33,550 bases of DNA from a virus. How positions within the stretch are numbered: the stretch's first letter is position 1; each line of letters opens with the position of its first letter. Position numbers and translations under genes: made by a program. The DNA lies in the IMG/VR virus record IMGVR_UViG_3300013120_000374, positions 1-33,550 of that record; one strand, 5' to 3'. Below the pieces are notes generated by a model. That model was given only the letters and a program-made list of their open reading frames with translations, was not told the DNA's origin and made no database searches. Positions 5,948-13,691 of the stretch are shown here, in pieces.

Positions 5948-7691
5948 CACCTTCGGAGAACAGATCGCCGGCAAGCGGATGGTCGCTGTGGAGCGGCCCA
6001 CCGCCGAGGGCCTGCGGGAGTGGGTCCACGCGAACGCGCGTCCGCGGGGGAAGCCGTGGTCGTTTGAGCGGTATGAGTACCTCGAGGAGCCGCTGCTCTG
6101 GTGTGGTGAGTGGGAGGCGATTCGGGCTTCGACGCAGGTGGGCAAGTCGACGGCGGTTGAGCTGCAGATGCTGTACGTGGCGGCGCCGGGGAACCGGGTG
6201 GGGTACTACCTGCCGACCAAGGTCGACGTTCGGGACCACGTGCAGAACCACGTCGACCCGCTGATTGATGATTCGGAGTCGCTGACGAAACTCGCGGTGG
6301 GTTGGCAGGAGGTCAAGCAGGAGATTCGGCGGCGGAAACAACGGCCGGACAATGTGCTGTTGCTGAAGTTCGGGAACGGGTGGATCCACTACCGCGGCCT
6401 TCAGGACATGAAGGAAGCGAAGCGGACGCCGATGGATATGGTGATTGTCGACGAGGCGTCGGAGATCGCCCACATCACGGATGCGGAGACGGGCGTACAG
6501 CACCGGGACATGCTCATCGGCCGGATGGAGGCGAGTGAGCTTCAGTGGTGGCGGGAGACTTCGCAGACGGAGCTTGAAGACGAAGGTATCGATGCGACGT
6601 ACAAGGAGGGCAGCCAGGCGAGCTACCGCTGTCGGTGTCGCCGCTGCCGGACGTGGGTCGACCTCGGGATGACGTGGCCGGAGTGTGTGATGGGCCGGCA
6701 TGGCGATGGGCGGCTTGTGTCGGGTGCGGAACTCGAACGTGGGGTGGCGTGGCCGGATTGCGAGGAATGGTTCTACACTTGCCCGCGCTGCCGGAATGCG
6801 TCGGGGCCCGCGCGAATCACGTTGCCGCGGATGGGCGACAATGAATGGGCTTGGCAGCACGACAAGCCGACGCTGCGGGAGTCGAAACCCTCCTATTGGA
6901 TCTGCGGACTATACGGCCCGCAGATGACGCCGGAAAAGGCGGCGCGGCGGTGGCATGGGGCGCAGAAGGATGATGAGAGCCTGTGCGTGTTCTACTGGAT
7001 CACGCTGGGACGTCCGCGGAACGGGAGGCGCAAGCCGTTGACGGAAGAGCGGCTGCGGTTCGGCGACTTCCGTTGGTACCCGAAGCCGATTCCGGGGCAG
7101 CCAGTGGCGGTCGGTATCGACATCGGCGACTTGTTCCACTGCGTCGCCAACATGTATCACCCGGACCTCGGTTGGATCCTCGCGAACGTCCTCGAGACAG
7201 ATGAAGAGGAAGAGGCAGAGCGGTGGATGCGTGTGTGGGAGGGGCCCACGATCATTGACGCGCGCCCGGAGAAGCACACGGCCGTTCGCTTAGCGCGGCG
7301 CGTGGGCGGCCGGCACGTCGCGGTGCTCTACACGCACGACGGGCAGCGAGGGAACATCGAGGAAGGGGACTTCAAGGGGATCCGGACGGTCTCCATGTCG
7401 CGGGAGTGGGTGATCGATGAGGGCGTGCACTTCATCGAGTCGGACTTGCTCCTCCCGCCGAAGCGGTGGAAGAACGTCCCCACGGTGTGCCAGCACTTCA
7501 CGAGCTTCAAGCGGCAGAAGACTGACAAGGGGCTGTTCCGGTGGGCGCACGTGGACCACTACGGGATGGCTGAATGCCACGCGAAGGTGGCGATCGATCA
7601 TGGTACGGAGCTGCGCCTTGTGAAGCCGAAGCCGATGACCGACCCGAAGGACTACGCAGCCGGCGAGAAGATGAGCGTGACGGAGTGGTAA
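5940..7691 (+). CDS. terL: Phage terminase large subunit (gpA-like)
   Basis: A protein of 583 residues that pumps DNA into the prohead by ATP hydrolysis and cuts it with a C-terminal nuclease. Seen: a Walker A-like S64-T-Q-V-G-K69-S-T loop after the Trp-rich adenine-binding region (LEEPLLWCGEWEAIRAS); Walker B VIVDEA with D171 and E172; a coupling Ser/Thr motif in WWRETSQTE; and zinc-binding-like cysteines C231/C233/C236 and C281/C284 between the ATPase and nuclease. The nuclease opens with VAVGIDIGD (D394), the first metal-binding Asp of the RNase H fold. The S-T-Q-V-G-K-S form and inserted cysteines are typical of gpA-type terminases. The GTG start overlaps the preceding gene. Confidence 0.9.
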   Translation: MTDTFGEQIAGKRMVAVERPTAEGLREWVHANARPRGKPWSFERYEYLEEPLLWCGEWEAIRASTQVGKSTAVELQMLYVAAPGNRVGYYLPTKVDVRDHVQNHVDPLIDDSESLTKLAVGWQEVKQEIRRRKQRPDNVLLLKFGNGWIHYRGLQDMKEAKRTPMDMVIVDEASEIAHITDAETGVQHRDMLIGRMEASELQWWRETSQTELEDEGIDATYKEGSQASYRCRCRRCRTWVDLGMTWPECVMGRHGDGRLVSGAELERGVAWPDCEEWFYTCPRCRNASGPARITLPRMGDNEWAWQHDKPTLRESKPSYWICGLYGPQMTPEKAARRWHGAQKDDESLCVFYWITLGRPRNGRRKPLTEERLRFGDFRWYPKPIPGQPVAVGIDIGDLFHCVANMYHPDLGWILANVLETDEEEEAERWMRVWEGPTIIDARPEKHTAVRLARRVGGRHVAVLYTHDGQRGNIEEGDFKGIRTVSMSREWVIDEGVHFIESDLLLPPKRWKNVPTVCQHFTSFKRQKTDKGLFRWAHVDHYGMAECHAKVAIDHGTELRLVKPKPMTDPKDYAAGEKMSVTEW

Positions 7692-7694
7692 CTG

Positions 7695-9596
7695 ATGGCT
7701 GAGATCATCGTAACTGACCGGCGCGGACAGGAGATCAGGTTTGCGGAACCCGCTCGCCGGCCCAAGGGCGGCGAGGCTGGGTTCACCGGGCTTGATGTTT
7801 GGGACGGGCTCATCACCGATGACTACAACGCGAACCTTCGCGGGTCGGACTGGATCGAGACTTGTGAGAAGATGCGGCGGGGGGACGGGCAGGTTCAGGC
7901 GGTGGAGCTGGCGTTGACGCTGCCGATTCGGTCGGCTACGTGGTCGGTCGAGCCGCCGGACGGGGAGGATGCGGGGAGCTCGGCGAAGGAGGCGGCGGAG
8001 GGGTATTGGGCGAACTTGCAGAACACGACGTCTCACACGTGGGATGACCACATTCGTGAGGCGTGCGTGGGTATGTTGCAGGGCTACCAGGTGTTTGAGA
8101 AGGTGTGGAACGCCGATGGTAGCTATCGAAAGTTCCCGGTCCGCGGGGCGGATACGATCGAGAAGTGGGTGTTCGACCCGCAGGGCGGCCTGGCCGGGTT
8201 CAAGCAGCAGGGGACCGACACTTCGGGGAAGTTCCGGGAGATCACGATTCCGATCGAGAAGCTGTTGGTGTTCACGTATCGGAAGGAACGCGGGAACCCG
8301 GAGGGGTTTGGGCTGCTGCGGCCGGCGTACAAGCACTGGAAGATCCTGGACAGCTTGTACCGAATCGCGAACATCGGGTTCGAACATGTGTTCCTCGGCA
8401 TGCCCTATGCGATGATGGCGCCGGGGGCGAGCGCGGATGACCGAAGGAAAACGCTGAAGATCCTGAAGAACTGGCGGGCGGCGGAGAACGGGGCGGCGGC
8501 ATTCCCGAAGGATACTGTCGAGGAGTTGTCGACGCTGGAGATGAAGGGGGACATCTCGCGCATTGACACGTACATGAAACATCACCTGACGCTGATCGCG
8601 CGGTCGGCGCTGGCTCAGTTCATCTCGTTCGGCGATACGCGGTTCGGTGGGCAGCAGGTTACGGAATCGATGACGAAGTTCTTCCTGCTCAACCTGAACG
8701 CTTCAGCCCAGTGGTTCGCCCAGGTGCACAACCGGTACGCGATTCCGCAGTGGGTCGAGTACAACGCTCCCGGGCTGCCGCGGGAGGAGTGGCCGGAGCT
8801 GAAGCATGAGGACCTGGGGCTGCTGCTGCATCGGGATGATGTGGCGGAGATGCTGAAGTCATTGATTGAGGCGCAGGTGTTGACGGCGGGGGAGGATATT
8901 GAGGGGTGGGTTCGGGAGATCTACAATCTGCCGGAGAAGGAAGAGCAGGGGAGCGAAGAGCAGGGCAAGGGCAAATCCGCAGATTCCGCAGAAGAGGAGG
9001 ATGCTGGGGACAAGGCGGCGGCTCGTGAAGGGCGGCAGTCGGCGATTGTGTTGGCTGACAAGCCTTCGCCTTCTGAGGTGATTGTGCCGCCGGAGTATGG
9101 GTTGCAGGATGAGTTCCAGGAGCGGGCCCGGGCGGTGGTGGGCAAGCTGCATGAGAAGTTTCTCAAGAGGCTTGAGCCGCTACTCGCGAAGCTGGCGAAG
9201 GCTACGAAGTCGAACGCTGGAACCATCATCCGGGAGATTGGGGCGGTGGAGGTTCCACACTCCGGAGAGTACGCGGGGCTGCTGCGGGACTTCATGACAG
9301 AGGTTTGGACGCAGGCGACGCAGCGGTATGCGGAGCGCGGGAACGTTCCTGTTCCGCCTACGCCGAATTGGCTTGCCGGGTGGAAGGAAGCGAAGGCGGC
9401 CTCTCTCGAGGGCAAGCACGGCGAGGACCTGCGGTTTGCGGTTGTGGCGGACATCCTGAACCGGGTGAACGTGGAGGCTCCGCTGAAGGAGCTGTTGATG
9501 AATGCGGAGCAGGTGATGCGGGAAGTTTCTACTAAGGCGCTGACGGAGCATTTGGAGGAGGCGGCGGGGCAGATGATTGGGAAGGTGGCTGGCTGA
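7695..9596 (+). CDS. Mu gp29-like portal protein (DUF935)
   Basis: A protein of 633 residues, larger than the ~500 of Mu gp29. The portal dodecamer sits at the special vertex, through which DNA enters and leaves and to which the tail joins. Characteristic DUF935 blocks are the domain with MRRGDGQVQAVELALTLPI, WSVEPP, VGMLQGYQVFEKVW, KLLVFTYRKERGNPEGFGLL, ARSALAQFISFGDT and FLLNLNASAQWFAQVHN. Residues about 410-450 form a low-complexity acidic linker (EEQGSEEQGKGKSADSAEEEDAGD), partly encoded by a CGCAGATTC word repeat. The C-terminal ~170 residues are a separate helical domain that may interact with the MuF protein. The ATG follows the terminase stop by 3 nt. Confidence 0.88.
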   Translation: MAEIIVTDRRGQEIRFAEPARRPKGGEAGFTGLDVWDGLITDDYNANLRGSDWIETCEKMRRGDGQVQAVELALTLPIRSATWSVEPPDGEDAGSSAKEAAEGYWANLQNTTSHTWDDHIREACVGMLQGYQVFEKVWNADGSYRKFPVRGADTIEKWVFDPQGGLAGFKQQGTDTSGKFREITIPIEKLLVFTYRKERGNPEGFGLLRPAYKHWKILDSLYRIANIGFEHVFLGMPYAMMAPGASADDRRKTLKILKNWRAAENGAAAFPKDTVEELSTLEMKGDISRIDTYMKHHLTLIARSALAQFISFGDTRFGGQQVTESMTKFFLLNLNASAQWFAQVHNRYAIPQWVEYNAPGLPREEWPELKHEDLGLLLHRDDVAEMLKSLIEAQVLTAGEDIEGWVREIYNLPEKEEQGSEEQGKGKSADSAEEEDAGDKAAAREGRQSAIVLADKPSPSEVIVPPEYGLQDEFQERARAVVGKLHEKFLKRLEPLLAKLAKATKSNAGTIIREIGAVEVPHSGEYAGLLRDFMTEVWTQATQRYAERGNVPVPPTPNWLAGWKEAKAASLEGKHGEDLRFAVVADILNRVNVEAPLKELLMNAEQVMREVSTKALTEHLEEAAGQMIGKVAG

Positions 9597-10102
9597 TGGC
9601 TAACACTCGAATCATCAACGAAGCTGGACCCGATGTGCTGCTGCCGTCACCGGATGGATTGGAGCACGAACGGGATTTGCGTGAGGCAGGTGATCCCGAG
9701 GCCGTCGAGCTACGGGATAATGCCGTTCCGACGCTGGTGCAGATGATCAGTGACCTTCGACGGCTCATTGTGCGGGGGGATGTGGAGCAGCATCAGGCGA
9801 TTCTCGCCCAGAACCCGCAGTGGAAGGAAAATCTGTTCTCGCTGCGTGATGAGATCGAAGCGATCATCACGGTGTCGGATGAGGACATGGCCGCAGCCAT
9901 CGCAGATGCTGCGGATGCGACACCGTGGGCGGAAACAAGCGAGCCCTGCGCCGGGGGGGCGAAGCAGCGAGTAACTCAGCGGCAATGCCAATCGGCGACC
10001 GTCGGCTACCGTATGATCGAGCGCGTGCACTACCAAGAAGGCCCGGACTCGCGCAGGTGCTTTGCGGAGGATGGCCGGACCCGTGAGGTGGTGGCGCTCT
10101 AA
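9596..10102 (+). CDS. Hypothetical protein between portal and beta-helix gene
   Basis: A protein of 168 residues with a TGATG overlap to the portal gene and a shared base with the next ATG at 10102, so it is tightly coupled. The N-terminal ~100 residues are acidic and helical, with LVQMISDLRRLIV and EIEAIITVSDEDMAAAI. The C-terminal part is richer in Cys, Gln and Arg (KQRVTQRQCQSATVGYRMIE). I do not recognise a family. Position suggests an accessory head or tail-fibre-associated protein belonging to the inserted module that follows. Confidence 0.5.
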   Translation: MANTRIINEAGPDVLLPSPDGLEHERDLREAGDPEAVELRDNAVPTLVQMISDLRRLIVRGDVEQHQAILAQNPQWKENLFSLRDEIEAIITVSDEDMAAAIADAADATPWAETSEPCAGGAKQRVTQRQCQSATVGYRMIERVHYQEGPDSRRCFAEDGRTREVVAL

Positions 10103-11343
10103 TGCCTCTCTCGTGGGGACAGTCGGGAGACTACTATGTCTCGGCACTCGACGGCGACGACGGGGACGGTGGGGGTGCGAATGACCCGTTTGCGACCATC
10201 GGGGCAGCGGTGGCGGCGGCGGAAAGTTGGGACACTATCGTGATTGGGTCAGGTACGTACGTCGAGAACATTTCAATTCCCACAACGAAGAACTTATCGC
10301 TGGTGGGCGACGGGCGTGTAATACTAGATGGCACGATCACCGACACGGGGACAACGTCAAGCCACACATTGAGCGTGACAGGGATTCGCTTCGTGACTTC
10401 TGGGACGGCAATAGACTTGGCGGGTGTGTATAAGGACCATTTGACAGCGACCCGTTGTGAGTTTATCGGGTGTAGTTACGTTCTGAACGAACCTCGTCAT
10501 TGGAGTGCGGCCTTCACTAACTGCCTGTTCAGGGACATTGCGACCAAAGTCGTCTATGGGTTTCAAAATAGCATCACGCTTAGTTTCTCGCGTTGCACAT
10601 TCATCAATTGCGCGTATGGGATTGACTTTCGGCCGGGCACCAAGTCAGCCTTGTCTATCGCGAACTGCATCTTTGACGGCACCGCCGGCCGGCATATCAA
10701 TGTCCCGACGGCGGGCATGGGAACTGCCCTCGATTGGACGAGCATCTATCCCTTTGACGCGGATCAAGATGTGCGCTGGAACGGGACGTCATACGATTCG
10801 CTGGCAGCGCTTCAGGCTGCGGGCGTAAACACGAACGGCTACGCACAGGACGTGAGTTATGCCGACGAGGCGATAGATGACTATCACCTCGCGCCGACCG
10901 AGGCCCTGAAGACTGGGGGCTCAGGCGGCAGCTACATCGGCGCTTTCATGCCAGCCGTCATGTTTTCGCCGAACGTCAACGACGTGTTGGTGTGGTCGAA
11001 CCCCTACAGCACGTCGAATCTGGAGCAGGACGGCAATGACTTCTGGGTATTGACGAATCCAGGCTCTGGGCAGTACGTGTCGCAGGTCGTGGACCTCGCT
11101 GGCGACGAAAACCTGCGGCGCGTGATGCCGGTGATAGATGCACTTGCGAACGCGACATCCCTTGACACGACGACGGGCGATTACTGGTGGAGCATGGAGT
11201 GGCGTTATCAGACAGACGCCCAAGGGTCGTTCCAGCCAGACGCAGGCAGCCCTGCGTGGACCGAGTTTGTCTGGGACCGCGACATGGACATCAACGCCCG
11301 GTACGTGCAGTGGCGAGTGACGCCGCGAACGAACGGACCATAG
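10102..11343 (+). CDS. Right-handed parallel beta-helix virion protein (tailspike/fibre-like)
   Basis: A protein of 413 residues. It begins YYVSALDGDDG, then NDPFATIGAAVAAA and WDTIVIGSGTYVE, the classical entry cap of pectate-lyase-fold and DUF1565 proteins. It continues with repeated rungs ending in aliphatic or aromatic positions (NLSLVGDGRVILDG, ATRCEFIGCSYV, FTNCLFRDIATKV, FSRCTFINCAYGI, IANCIFDGTAG). The C-terminal third (from about residue 290, VLVWSNPYSTS) is a beta-sandwich-like domain of another kind. Such proteins bind or degrade surface polysaccharide. No catalytic residues can be assigned by eye. Base composition differs from neighbours: 31 of 60 bases are G/C in 10261-10320, against 44 of 60 in 61-120, suggesting recent acquisition. 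Confidence 0.72.
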   Translation: MPLSWGQSGDYYVSALDGDDGDGGGANDPFATIGAAVAAAESWDTIVIGSGTYVENISIPTTKNLSLVGDGRVILDGTITDTGTTSSHTLSVTGIRFVTSGTAIDLAGVYKDHLTATRCEFIGCSYVLNEPRHWSAAFTNCLFRDIATKVVYGFQNSITLSFSRCTFINCAYGIDFRPGTKSALSIANCIFDGTAGRHINVPTAGMGTALDWTSIYPFDADQDVRWNGTSYDSLAALQAAGVNTNGYAQDVSYADEAIDDYHLAPTEALKTGGSGGSYIGAFMPAVMFSPNVNDVLVWSNPYSTSNLEQDGNDFWVLTNPGSGQYVSQVVDLAGDENLRRVMPVIDALANATSLDTTTGDYWWSMEWRYQTDAQGSFQPDAGSPAWTEFVWDRDMDINARYVQWRVTPRTNGP

Positions 11344-11346
11344 GCA

Positions 11347-11550
11347 ATGGCTCAACCAGCACCAATCTGGGAAGGACTCGCGATAGAGCATCCGCCGCCT
11401 CCTGAGTGGAAGGGATTGGCTATCGAGGTGGTTGGTGGACTGGACTCGGACACGGTGACCATCGTCGCGCCCGTAGCAGCCGAAGTTCGCATGGACCTCG
11501 CTGGCCGGGGGATCGGCGCAGACTTCGCTGGACTGAGAGGCGGTATCTAA
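11347..11550 (+). CDS. Small hypothetical protein of the fibre module
   Basis: A protein of 67 residues, proline-rich at the start (MAQPAPIWEGLAIEHPPPPEWKG) and beta-rich afterwards (TVTIVAPVAAEVRMDLAG). It lies between the beta-helix protein and the 440-residue virion protein, with gaps of a few bases. The repeated phrase GLAIE suggests two short structural repeats. Composition resembles the beta-helix gene, so it probably moved with it. Function unknown; a small virion accessory protein is plausible. Confidence 0.5.
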   Translation: MAQPAPIWEGLAIEHPPPPEWKGLAIEVVGGLDSDTVTIVAPVAAEVRMDLAGRGIGADFAGLRGGI

Positions 11551-11551
11551 C

Positions 11552-12874
11552 ATGACGAACCGAGTGACCTACCTCGGCGCAACCGCCGACTCAACGTACT
11601 ACATGCTCGTCTTCCGTCCCAGCGATCGCGCCATCCGCGACGTTGTTGCTGACGAATGGGACGCGCTCGACGGCAGCGGTGACATCACGGCCATTGGTGA
11701 CTGTGACATCGCGCAGATCGCGACGGTGGGAGACGCGGGGGTCGTGCAGTTTACATTCCCGACGTTGAGTGCCGGGCTCTATGGCGTGCAGATCCGTGAG
11801 CAGGCAGGGGGATCTCCTGCAACAGACGACGCGATCCAGGCGGATGGCGTTGGGTTGGTAGCCTGGGACGGCACGCAGGTCCTATCGGTGGACGGACTGG
11901 CGCTTGCGTCGGTCTGTACTGAGGGACGCCTCTCTGAACTGGACATAACAGAGATACCTGCCGATGTTCTGGACGTGTACACCCGCTTGGGTGCCCCGGC
12001 GGGCGCGTCCGTAAGCGCAGATATAGCAGCGGTGAAGACGGACACGGGTAACCTTGCATCCAGGATTACCGGAGCGCTGTTCAGTGGCATTACGAGCGTG
12101 GCGGATTGGCTCGCGGCTATTGCTGGGAAGACGCCGGATGCGACGACTCAGGCAGAGATTCGGGCTCGGACGGCGGGAACAACTTACACGATAGCGGATG
12201 ACTCCAATGAGGCGATCCGCGATCGCGGCGACGCGGCCTGGACGGGCTCACCGTCCGGCGCCCACACCCTCACCCTCACAGTCGAAGACGACGGCGGAAA
12301 CCCGTTGGAGAACATGTGGGTGTGGTTGGCCGATGCGGCCGGCGAGGTGGTGTCGCCGGCGCAGCGGACGAACGCTTTGGGTCAGATCGTGTGGAGCCTC
12401 GGGAATGGGGACTACTACCCGAACATTGCGGCGAATGCTTCGTACACGTGGGATCAGACGAACTACAAGGTGACAATCAGTGGGGCAAGTGTGACGTCGA
12501 CCATCGTCGGGACGGCGTTCTCGGCGCCTTCGCCGAGCTCGGCGGAGTACTGTGTCCTCTACGGCTACCTGCAGGATGGCTCGGGGAATGTGTTGGCTTC
12601 GGAGTCGCGGGCGGTGGTGGTCGAGTTGGAGAACGACTACCGGAATGGCAACGTCGGCTGGGAGAAGGAGCCGCTGGCGGCCGATACCAACGCCTCCGGG
12701 TACTTCACACTGCAAGTGCCGCGGTCGATATACCTGTGTTCGGGCTCCGAGGCTTCGGGCTCGGGTACGGGCACGGTGAAGGTGCGCGTGGGGGCGAAGG
12801 GGCTCGTGGTGACGGGGTTGACGGTTCCGGATGCTGCTAATAAGGACTTCTGGGATCTGGTGAGAGGGGTGTGA
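11552..12874 (+). CDS. Virion protein with Ig-like/carboxypeptidase-regulatory-like domain
   Basis: A protein of 440 residues starting 2 nt after the previous stop. The N-terminal ~110 residues are beta-rich (YYMLVFRPSDRAIRD, VQFTFPTLSAGLYGVQI). A helical middle follows (DVLDVYTRLGAPAG, then ADIAAVKTDTGNLASRI), a pattern common in phage fibre-connecting proteins. From about residue 235 the sequence HTLTLTVEDDGGNPLENMWV, then TNALGQIVWSLGNGDY, is an Ig-like fold of the carboxypeptidase-regulatory/CnaB kind. A second copy of that theme is at YCVLYGYLQDGSGNVL with TNASGYFTLQVPRS. Such domains decorate virions and bind surfaces. Codon usage changes inside the gene (balanced before ~12.1 kb, G-rich after), hinting at a composite origin. 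Confidence 0.55.
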   Translation: MTNRVTYLGATADSTYYMLVFRPSDRAIRDVVADEWDALDGSGDITAIGDCDIAQIATVGDAGVVQFTFPTLSAGLYGVQIREQAGGSPATDDAIQADGVGLVAWDGTQVLSVDGLALASVCTEGRLSELDITEIPADVLDVYTRLGAPAGASVSADIAAVKTDTGNLASRITGALFSGITSVADWLAAIAGKTPDATTQAEIRARTAGTTYTIADDSNEAIRDRGDAAWTGSPSGAHTLTLTVEDDGGNPLENMWVWLADAAGEVVSPAQRTNALGQIVWSLGNGDYYPNIAANASYTWDQTNYKVTISGASVTSTIVGTAFSAPSPSSAEYCVLYGYLQDGSGNVLASESRAVVVELENDYRNGNVGWEKEPLAADTNASGYFTLQVPRSIYLCSGSEASGSGTGTVKVRVGAKGLVVTGLTVPDAANKDFWDLVRGV

Positions 12875-12908
12875 GGGGTAATTCGGTAATGGGGTAATTC
12901 GGTAATGA
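12875..12908 (+). repeat. GGGGTAATTCGGTAAT tandem word repeat
   Basis: Two near-identical copies of GGGGTAATTCGGTAATG fill the gap between the 11552 and 12921 genes. Related gene-edge repeats occur elsewhere in the window with different words. Confidence 0.75.
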
Positions 12909-12920
12909 GGAGATGGCGCG

Positions 12921-13139
12921 ATGGAGATTGTGCTGACGACGGACAACAAAGGGCGGACGCAGGTTCAGACGCAGGGGGTGCCGCATCCGTTGGCGCTGAT
13001 TGAGGTGATGACTCAGGCGACGGCGGAGGTCACTCAGACGGTGCTTCGGCAGATGAAGGCGGCGGAGGAAGCGGAAGAGAAGGAGCCGGAGATTGTGTTG
13101 CCGATACCGGGGAATGGGCGCGGGTTTCGCGGGGCGTGA
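12921..13139 (+). CDS. Small hypothetical coiled-coil protein
   Basis: A protein of 72 residues with a good RBS (GAGGAG about 9 nt before the ATG). It begins with a beta-hairpin-like segment (EIVLTTDNKGRTQVQTQGV) and continues with a helix (LALIEVMTQATAEVTQTVLR) that ends in a charged stretch (KAAEEAEEKEPE). Family not recognised. It sits after the fibre module and before the small HTH protein; nothing indicates its role. Confidence 0.45.
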   Translation: MEIVLTTDNKGRTQVQTQGVPHPLALIEVMTQATAEVTQTVLRQMKAAEEAEEKEPEIVLPIPGNGRGFRGA

Positions 13140-13214
13140 GGGTGTGGGTGTGTGGGCGTGTGGGGGAAAGGGCGGTAGGATGGTGCCGGAAGTCGCGAGC
13201 GGAGCATACAGGCG

Positions 13215-13233
13215 AACCAAACGCCGTTTGGTT
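13215..13233 (+). promoter_or_regulatory. Perfect 8-bp inverted repeat, possible operator
   Basis: AACCAAAC-GCC-GTTTGGTT is a perfect dyad 24 nt before the ATG of a helix-turn-helix protein gene (13257). It is more AT-rich than its surroundings and has no T-run after it, so it does not look like a terminator. An operator for autoregulation is an inference from position. Confidence 0.4.
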
Positions 13234-13256
13234 GAAGATTGGCGCGGAGGTCAGAC

Positions 13257-13691
13257 ATGCGATTGGCGCACATGATGGAGGAAGGCGGAATCTCGGTTCG
13301 TGAGGTGGCGCGTCGGGCAGAGGTGAATCCGGGTAGCGTGTCGGCAGTTGTGCGGCGACAGTCCGGGCAAGGTGGGCACCAAGTGTCGCGGGCGGCGCGG
13401 GGCAGAGTGGTCGGGACCGTGCTCGCGATGTATCGGCAATTGTCAATTGCCAATAGTCAATTGCCAATTGCCAATGACCCGGACCTTGACCCGATGCGGA
13501 AGTGCCTCGAGTGCCGGCAGCCGTATGAAGAGCAGGCGGATGGCGTGATCGTGTGCGGGTGTGAAGGGGCAGAGAGGTTTCCGGCAGGCAAGGGCTTGTC
13601 CGCAGATTGCGCGGATTCCGCAGATGGCTTGCGGGAGGCGTTCATGGGCGTTCTACGGCGCCGAGCGCAGGAGCTGACGGCGAATGCCTGA
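13257..13691 (+). CDS. HTH protein with C-terminal zinc-knuckle motif
   Basis: A protein of 144 residues. ATG 13257 is chosen because GGAGG lies upstream at a good distance and the helix-turn-helix begins immediately: HMMEEGGISVREVARRAEVNPGSVSAVVRR, in two parts, is a well-formed XRE/homeodomain-like HTH. The C-terminal half has CLEC and CGC (residues about 82-101), a likely zinc knuckle. Between and after these lie two segments encoded by DNA word repeats: QLSIANSQLPIAN (AATTGCC repeat) and LSADCADSADG (CGCAGATT repeat). They look like absorbed filler acting as linkers. A DNA-binding regulator or packaging/head-assembly accessory factor is plausible. Confidence 0.5.
   Translation: MRLAHMMEEGGISVREVARRAEVNPGSVSAVVRRQSGQGGHQVSRAARGRVVGTVLAMYRQLSIANSQLPIANDPDLDPMRKCLECRQPYEEQADGVIVCGCEGAERFPAGKGLSADCADSADGLREAFMGVLRRRAQELTANA
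13436..13474 (+). repeat. AATTGCC/CAATTG word repeat inside a coding frame
   Basis: About five overlapping CAATTG or AATTGCCAAT words occur in a row and are translated as SIANSQLPIAN in the 13257 gene. Same vocabulary as the repeat at 4401-4450. Confidence 0.72.
13597..13628 (+). repeat. CGCAGATT/CGCGGATT word repeat inside a coding frame
   Basis: CCGCAGATT-GCGCGGATT-CCGCAGATGG encodes the SADCADSADG segment near the end of the 13257 gene. The same words recur at about 8978-8993 in the portal gene (KSADSAEEE). Confidence 0.7.
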
